64,000 bases of DNA from contig CAYOJF010000002.1 in assembly GCA_964404215.1 (NCBI GenBank), positions 1-64,000 of the forward strand, read 5' to 3'. The number at the start of each line of letters is the position of its first letter. Position 1 is the stretch's first letter. The position numbers were made by a program, and so were the translations under genes. This document shows, in pieces, positions 54,419-61,300 of this stretch. Under the pieces are notes generated by a model. It did no database searches and was not told the origin of the DNA. It saw nothing but the letters and a program-made list of their open reading frames with translations. The DNA is from Aureispira sp964404215 (lineage in GTDB: Bacteria; Bacteroidota; Bacteroidia; Chitinophagales; Saprospiraceae).

Positions 54419-56491
54419 CTATTGTTCTACAATAACTGAAATTTCGACTTTTCGTTCTCTAGACGCATCTAATCCAAAAATGGAATTCTGAGGATCTTCA
54501 TGTTCATCACTAATCCCTTTAGGAGCTACTGACTCGCCCAACATAGCCTCTTTTATAATCAATTGACCATTGTTGACATAGGGTTGCAATCGATTATTTT
54601 GGGCCCGTAAAATATAAGAACGCATACTCAAAACACGTCGATGAGCCAAAGCAATATTATATCTCTCGGATGCTCTTGGACTGGTATATCCTCTGATATA
54701 AAGTTTTAATCGTTTTCCTTGCTCCAATACTTCCGCCAATTGTGTAATAAACTCTCCTGTACGGTTATATTCTCCTTCTACATCATTTGTGAAAAAGTTA
54801 TCGACATTATCTCGTTCATAAACCGCTCGTTCTGGATTGAATTGCCCTGCATATTCTTGCTTATACTTATCAATTAAGCTGATGTAATAGTTGTAGCTCT
54901 CTTCATACAAGGTATTCGTACGAATAGACATGGTATTTGAATCTGGTTCATCATTATGAAAATAAAGCTGTAATGGCAATAAATCATTCAGTTTACTAAC
55001 CGTTGTTGTCACAACAGTTGTAACAGGCGTATCTATGGGAATAGCCGTTACTGGTGTATCCACAGTTGTTACCACTACAGTATTCGGTATGGTATCTGGC
55101 GGAACAACAGGGACTTGAACAATTACAGGTGTATCTGGTGGTGGCAATGGTGTTGATTTTTGGTAGTCATATCGGTAAATATCATTACAACACGCCTCTT
55201 TAGTAATCGTCCTAGACCCATCTCTATTGGAAGCAAAGTAACCAGACATATCATCTGCATTAACAACGTAATACAAGTCGTTAGCCGCAGAATTGAACGG
55301 AACTCCCATGTTGATTGGATCGGACCAACCACTAGCTTGATCTTCACTATAAAAAATATCATATCCCCCTAGTCCATAATGCCACTGCGAAGCAAAATAT
55401 AAGCGTTTTCGTTTCGAATCATAATAAGGAGTTACTTCTGCATCTTTCGTATTGATAGGAGCTCCCAAATTAAGCGGTTCGTAACTATCATCCTCTCCCT
55501 TTAATACCACTCGCCATATATCCAAGTCTCCTTCTCCGCCAGCTCTGTCCGAAACAAAATATAACCACTCTGTCTCACTATCAGCATCCCAAGCTATTTG
55601 AGGATGTGTAGTAGTAGCAGAATTAGAGTTGATTGGGTTCGGCAATCGGACGGCTGTCCCCCATGTACCATCACTCTTCTTAGTCGCCTTATAAATTTCA
55701 CATCGTAAACTATCTGTTTTTTTGCCACTACATCGTGTAAAATATAAAGTAGTGCCATCATGACTCAATGTCGAATTACCAGTATGCTGAGCCTTGTCAT
55801 TTAATACATCCAACAACACTCCTTTTTTAGCTCCCTTATCTTCTGAAGTCAATAGTTTTGATACTAATTTATCTCCCCTAGTTTCTTTATCTTTTTTCTC
55901 TCCCTTCGGACGTTTCCGATCAAATCGTAAAGAGGAATAATACAATTCATTGTCTATTTCATGTGCTCCAAAATCTGAATAGGGTGTATTTACTTTGTTG
56001 TCTAAACGAACTATTAGAACTGAATCCGAAGAAATACTATCCTTCACTAACTGTCTTGCAATATCACAAGAATTGTACTCTTGTTGTGCTTTCGCTCTAT
56101 AGAAAGTTTCTTTTGTGTAACTGTCCAAAAAATACTTATATGCTCGTTTAGCATCATTGTATTTCCCATTGTGCTTGAGTACCATACCATAGTAATATTC
56201 TACCAATGGATATTGTCTTTTCTCCCTACTCTTAATTACTTCTGAGTATGCTTTTTCGGCTGATTCATAGGCATAAGAAAGCCGTGCCGCTTCTGCATAT
56301 TTATAATATACATCCGCTGTCTTTTTAGATTTTAGAACAATGTCATAATAATGCATTGCATTGTAATACTGCTCTTTAGCAAAAGCATCGTCTCCTGCTT
56401 TTTGGTAAGCTGCTAAATTTTGAGCAGACAAATTGGTAGTTAATAATAGTAGAACAAGGCTACCTAGTATTTGACGAAAATATAATTTCAT
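54419..56491 (-). CDS. PorE-like OmpA-family protein (TPR, PD40 beta-propeller, OmpA domain)
   Basis: A 690-residue envelope protein. A signal peptide (ends TNLSAQ, about 24) precedes TPRs (about 25-150), a PD40/WD40-like beta-propeller (about 165-440, with blades such as GNSTLSHDGTTLYFTRC and LYFVSDRAGGEGDLDIW), a Pro/Thr-rich linker (about 450-500) and a C-terminal OmpA-like domain (about 560-690) containing LKLYIRGYTSPRAS and LAHRRVLSMRSYI. The order is that of Porphyromonas PorE, which anchors T9SS parts to peptidoglycan, apart from the middle carboxypeptidase-like domain, which I could not confirm. The PorP/SprF homologue lies next to it. The aspartate of the usual OmpA NxxLSxxRA motif is replaced. 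Confidence 0.82.
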   Translation of the reverse strand: MKLYFRQILGSLVLLLLTTNLSAQNLAAYQKAGDDAFAKEQYYNAMHYYDIVLKSKKTADVYYKYAEAARLSYAYESAEKAYSEVIKSREKRQYPLVEYYYGMVLKHNGKYNDAKRAYKYFLDSYTKETFYRAKAQQEYNSCDIARQLVKDSISSDSVLIVRLDNKVNTPYSDFGAHEIDNELYYSSLRFDRKRPKGEKKDKETRGDKLVSKLLTSEDKGAKKGVLLDVLNDKAQHTGNSTLSHDGTTLYFTRCSGKKTDSLRCEIYKATKKSDGTWGTAVRLPNPINSNSATTTHPQIAWDADSETEWLYFVSDRAGGEGDLDIWRVVLKGEDDSYEPLNLGAPINTKDAEVTPYYDSKRKRLYFASQWHYGLGGYDIFYSEDQASGWSDPINMGVPFNSAANDLYYVVNADDMSGYFASNRDGSRTITKEACCNDIYRYDYQKSTPLPPPDTPVIVQVPVVPPDTIPNTVVVTTVDTPVTAIPIDTPVTTVVTTTVSKLNDLLPLQLYFHNDEPDSNTMSIRTNTLYEESYNYYISLIDKYKQEYAGQFNPERAVYERDNVDNFFTNDVEGEYNRTGEFITQLAEVLEQGKRLKLYIRGYTSPRASERYNIALAHRRVLSMRSYILRAQNNRLQPYVNNGQLIIKEAMLGESVAPKGISDEHEDPQNSIFGLDASRERKVEISVIVEQ

Positions 56492-56615
56492 TCTTTCTTA
56501 TTACAGTGTAGTTAGTGAAGAAGGCATTTTGGAAATTGCTCTATTTGATTTGAATCAACAAATGAAATATCATTACGAATAGCCTTGAAGTGATTTTTTT
56601 ATTTTGTAAAATTAC

Positions 56616-56777
56616 TTAAGTAATCGCACAAATGTTTCCGCAGTAAAAAAAGTCTACTTTTCGCATTTTGATCGTTAAAAAGCCTCGCTTTAGCCCGCTA
56701 AAGCTACGTTTTTTGCCTCCAAACTACTAAAAGTCATCCTCTTTTCGTTCTACGGTTTCTTTTGTGCCATTACTTAA
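56616..56777. repeat. Intergenic inverted-repeat element, copy D (162 bp)
   Basis: The ends TTAAGTAATCGCACAAA (56616-56632) and the reverse complement at 56761-56777 match at 16 of 17 positions. The centre is the perfect hairpin GCTTTAGC-CC-GCTAAAGC. The right end stops 3 bases before the stop codon of the PorP/SprF gene. Same plan as the elements at 12932, 25322 and 28926, with different terminal sequence. It fills most of the 289-base gap between PorP and PorE genes. Confidence 0.65.
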
Positions 56778-56780
56778 ACA

Positions 56781-57794
56781 TTAGAATACAGGACAAGTTT
56801 TGACTTCTGGCAATGGTGGAACTGTCGCCCATATATACTGAACAGATAGTTCATAACCTCCATTATTCCGGGTAGCCGTCTCAAATCCTGAAATATTAAT
56901 ATCATAACTTAATGCAAAATGAAAACGCTGGTATTCAAACCCAATACGAGCAATGAAGGCATCCTCCCAGCGATACATTGCTCCAATCTGAATCGCCGTT
57001 TCTCGACCAGGATTAGGGTTAAGATAATATTTGAAAGCGGTTCCGAATACAATTTCTTGAAAATCCTGTTGACGCTGCACCCATGCTACTGGTAACAAAT
57101 CAAATCGTTCTGAAAACTTCAAACTGGCATTTAACATTACATTCCAACGCATTGGCAATGGAATATTGCCTCCTAAAAAGGATTGGTTCGGTTGTGTCAA
57201 ATGAAATAACCCTCCTCCTAGGTTCACCCACATTCTTCTATCTTTCTCATATCTAAAATTCAGACCTGTATTGACATCCAAATAAGAAATATTGTTATTT
57301 CCAGCTAATTTTGCTTGATCCCAAGATTGAATATTTGGGTCATAGACATCTCCATTGAATTGATCGTTGAAAGTTAATTCACTCAAATGGAATCTTCGGT
57401 TAGAAAACCCCACCTGTACTCCTGCCCCTATATAGAAGTGCTTCGTTATTTGTTTGGTATAAGCAGTGGATAAGTGTATATTCAGCAATGACAATTTACT
57501 ATCTCCAGCTTGATCATGATTAAAAGTTAATCCTATCCCCCATTTATCTTTTTCCAGTGTCAATGGCAAAATACGGGTATCAAAGGTCATCGAAACCGTT
57601 CGGTAAGCCACTGGAACATCAAACCATTGACTTCGATAATTAGCAACTACTCGATGATTTCCATCAAACAGTCCTGTATGAGCTGCATTCAGATTGAGTG
57701 GAGCATATTCATACTGCGAAAAGTGCAAATCTTGAGCATACAAACTATACCCTATACCACACATTAATATTGTCAATAAAAGATTCTTCATCAT
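56781..57794 (-). CDS. PorP/SprF family type IX secretion outer-membrane protein
   Basis: A 337-residue outer-membrane barrel with a signal peptide (ends SLYAQ, about 21) and the family opening DLHFSQYEYAPLNLNAAHTG. It continues with GNHRVVANYRSQW, repeated amphipathic strands and an aromatic C-terminus. PorP/SprF proteins are needed for export or surface attachment of specific T9SS cargos, usually those with type-B CTDs encoded next to them. Here the cargo candidates are at 57854 and 58324, directly upstream on the same strand. This supports a cargo-specific SprF role rather than the core PorP. Confidence 0.93.
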   Translation of the reverse strand: MMKNLLLTILMCGIGYSLYAQDLHFSQYEYAPLNLNAAHTGLFDGNHRVVANYRSQWFDVPVAYRTVSMTFDTRILPLTLEKDKWGIGLTFNHDQAGDSKLSLLNIHLSTAYTKQITKHFYIGAGVQVGFSNRRFHLSELTFNDQFNGDVYDPNIQSWDQAKLAGNNNISYLDVNTGLNFRYEKDRRMWVNLGGGLFHLTQPNQSFLGGNIPLPMRWNVMLNASLKFSERFDLLPVAWVQRQQDFQEIVFGTAFKYYLNPNPGRETAIQIGAMYRWEDAFIARIGFEYQRFHFALSYDINISGFETATRNNGGYELSVQYIWATVPPLPEVKTCPVF

Positions 57795-57853
57795 AATTTA
57801 TATTTTAGAAATAAGTAGGCTCTGTAATAAAGCTAATTACAGTAATTCACTAC

Positions 57854-58285
57854 TTAATATGCTGTTCGGTCCTCTTTAGCTCCTTCTTTAGGTTTTGCTA
57901 AAGTTACTGTTCCCCCTCTTCTGATATGGGTATCATCAAAACAAGTTGCTTCTATAGAATAGACATACAGTCCTGCCTTTAGTTGAGTTCCATTCTTTTT
58001 ACCATCCCATCCAGTATCCAATTCTTTTGTTATTTTTTCTTTAGCATTCATAATGGATACAGAGGATTGGAATACCTTATTCCCCCACTGGTCAAAAACC
58101 CATACCCGAGCATTTTTAACTCCTTTAGTCGTGGCTATCAAATTCATTTTAGCATTACCTCTCTCATCCAATTCCAAAAGCTTAGGCACTTCTATGTTAT
58201 CTGCAATACATTGTGCTTTTAGGTGGTTCTGAATACTAACCAACAATATTATGGCTATTAGAGTTTTATAAATATACTGTTTCAT
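57854..58285 (-). CDS. Small exported protein consisting mainly of a T9SS type-B CTD-like domain
   Basis: A 143-residue protein with a signal peptide (ends HLKAQ, about 25) and a single domain that fits the gliding-motility-associated (type-B) C-terminal domain: ARVWVFDQWGNKVFQ, TGWDGKKNGTQLKAGLYVYSI and the ending RRGGTVTLAKP. The usual VPNAFTPNGDG lead-in is replaced by VPKLLELDERGNAKM. Most type-B CTDs sit at the end of very large proteins; this one has no passenger. It lies 38 bases after the adhesin gene and 59 before the SprF gene. It may be a processed decoy, a chaperone-like partner or a minor surface subunit. Confidence 0.8.
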   Translation of the reverse strand: MKQYIYKTLIAIILLVSIQNHLKAQCIADNIEVPKLLELDERGNAKMNLIATTKGVKNARVWVFDQWGNKVFQSSVSIMNAKEKITKELDTGWDGKKNGTQLKAGLYVYSIEATCFDDTHIRRGGTVTLAKPKEGAKEDRTAY

Positions 58286-58323
58286 GGTGTGTTTATTATT
58301 AGAGTATTGTTTCTAATGGTTTC

Positions 58324-61300
58324 TTAGCGAATGAGGGTAATATTTCCTTTCTTAAAAAATTGATTTCCATCCAAACATCGGCACTGTATATAGTATCCAT
58401 ATACATCAGGTGATAAGCGTTTACCGAGATAAGTTCCATCCCACCCTTTGCCGATTTCGTTGGTTTCAAAGATCGGTTGCCCCCATCGATTATAAATTAC
58501 AAAATATATTTCAGTTATAACGCCCCCCATTGGTATTATTTGGTCATTGTAACCATCTCCATCAGGTGTAAAAGCATTTGGTACAAAAATATTAGGTTCT
58601 TCACAGGCACTCGTCTGTATATAAATAGTAATGGAATCTTGATTTTGACATCCAAATCCATCCATAATGGTCACATAATAAGTACGCTGTCCCAACGGTT
58701 GTACGATAGGATTATATAGGTTGTTACCAACCAATGTACTATCGAGCATCCAAGTATAACTATAATCTGTTCTCAATGTAGCCTCCAATTGTACCGTATC
58801 TCCTATTGCGACAGTATCTTTATCAGCACTAATGTTCAAAAATGGTGTTGCAATAGATAAAGTAACTGTTGTTTGGGCGGTATCTCTACATCCATATTGA
58901 TTCTGAGCATAAACTGAATAATTCGTAACATTGGTTGGTTGTACCTGAATAATTGGACTATTTTGACCACTCAATATAGAAGGATCTGACTCCCAAGTAT
59001 AAGTCACACTATCTCCAGCTTGCAAGTTATTGGCAGACAAGAAGACACTATTCCCAATACAAATCGCAGCGACTGAATCTACACTAATCTGAGCCCCTCT
59101 ATAATCTAAACGGATCGAGTCTATACTTTGGCAACCAAATGTATCCGTTACTTGCACATAATATTGACCACTGTCTCCATTATTAAGAGAAATAACTACA
59201 TTGCTCTGTTGACTGATACTATTACTCAAATTTGCATTATCGAACCATTCATAGGTAGCACCTTGATTACTGCTTGCTAACAATTGTGACTGACGACTAC
59301 AAATAATACTATCACCAGTTATACTCAAAGTAAGTGGTGGAGCTAATGCAACTAAGGTCGTTGCGGTATCCGTACACCCTATCGTATTGGTTGCTACAAC
59401 TTGTACTACACCTGTAGTATTGGTTGCCAATCGAACGCTATCCGTTCCTTGACCTGTAGTAATCTGATTATTGGGTTGCCAATCATAAGTTAGTCCACTC
59501 GTATTATTAATATTAGTCGCATTGATACTAATAGCTTGATTATTGCAACTGTAGTAATTAGGCAGCACACCTATCTGGACAACAGCCCACTCTACCGCAA
59601 TAGAATCAATGGCTGTACATCCAAAACTATCTACTGCTTGTGCGTAATAAACAGCCTGAAGAGTCGCCTGTGTTGTATTCAATGTATTATTTGTAGCTAA
59701 TATGGATTGAAAATCCTTATCTAATGACCAAGTAATCGTACTCCCTACGGCACGTAACAATACCATCGAATCACAACTAACGGTATCTCCCATCAACTGA
59801 ACAGATGGAGCAGGACGCACTTCCACCCGTATCGAATCTGTCAATTGACAAGTATCCAGACGCCCATCCAAATTGGACACGGCTAGCACTTCAACTTGAT
59901 AGGTTTGGCTCGTATTGGTCAAAACAGTTGGGTTCGCAATAGTAGGATCTGACAAGCCAATAGTTGGAGACCAATTATAAATTAAATTAGGTTTTGTATT
60001 GATTATCAACTGTACAGAATCATTCCCACAAGTAGCTAATTGCGGTGTACTAATACTTAAGGTAGGAATTTCTAGCTGTATATTTTTTGTAATAGAGTCT
60101 GCACAGACACTATTCAGTCGGGCAGTCAATTGTATCGTATAACTGCTATCTGATAAATAAGTGATAGGTAATGGCTGTTGAGCCGTAGACGACTGCCCGT
60201 TTCCAGAATTCCATTGCCAAGAACGAATTAAAGAATCTTGCGTCAAGTTTTGAAAATCAATAACAAGAGAGTCACTACAATTGATTGGTACCGCTTCAAA
60301 ATCCAACGGAATATCAGGACGATGATACTGTACCAGTACACTATCCATAGCGTCACAACCAAAACCATTTTGCCCCCTAACATAAAACCATCGTGTATCA
60401 TTTAAGTTAGTCACTAAGGGATTGGTTTGTCCTATAATGGTTTGGAAATTTCGATCTAAAGCCCATTCGACTTGTGCCGTAGAATCTGTTTGTACACTTA
60501 GCGTAATTTGATTACTACAAATGAGCGTATCTTCCATTACACTGAATGGAAAACTATCTAGCGATACCGTTACTTCTTCTACCAAAGCACAGGTATCTAA
60601 GCCATTAATAGCAGTAATAGTCACCGTATATTTTGTAGTTTTAGTAGGTGTCGCTATTGGACTGGCTATAGTTGGGTTATTCAATCCCGCAGTAGGCGAC
60701 CATTGGTAGCTCAAGCTTGGATTACCATTAGGGTTTAGTAAGGTTCTATTGGTATCACATAACCCAACATTAGATGGTCCTGTGAACTGAGGTAAATCAT
60801 AATTGAATGTATCTGTCCGCTCTCCCGAACAACCATTGGTAGCAGTTGCCGTTAATGTTACAGGAAATGGTCCTGCCCCTGTATATTGCTGTGTGTTATT
60901 GAAACTATTGGAGACTTGTCCATTGCCAAAATCCCATCGCCATGAGTTGATATACAAACCATTAGGAATAGTGGTCGTATTGGTAAACTGTACTTCCAAA
61001 GTATCCGAACAATTGAGCACATCAATCGTATAATTGACTGGAATTGGAATATCTCTTTTTAGTATACGAACGGTATCTATCTTTTGGCACCCTAAGGCAT
61101 TCGTTGCTCGAATATAAATTACGCTATTGAAGGGAGCATTGGGTAACCCCAAAAAGAAATTAGTGACTCCATTCAGTATCGAAGGTGTAAAATTCGGATT
61201 GAAAGACCATTCTATATTCGTGGCTCCACTTACCATTGCCACAATATTAAATACATTGGTACATACTACCGTGTCTTTAGGAACTGATATTTGAATAGGA

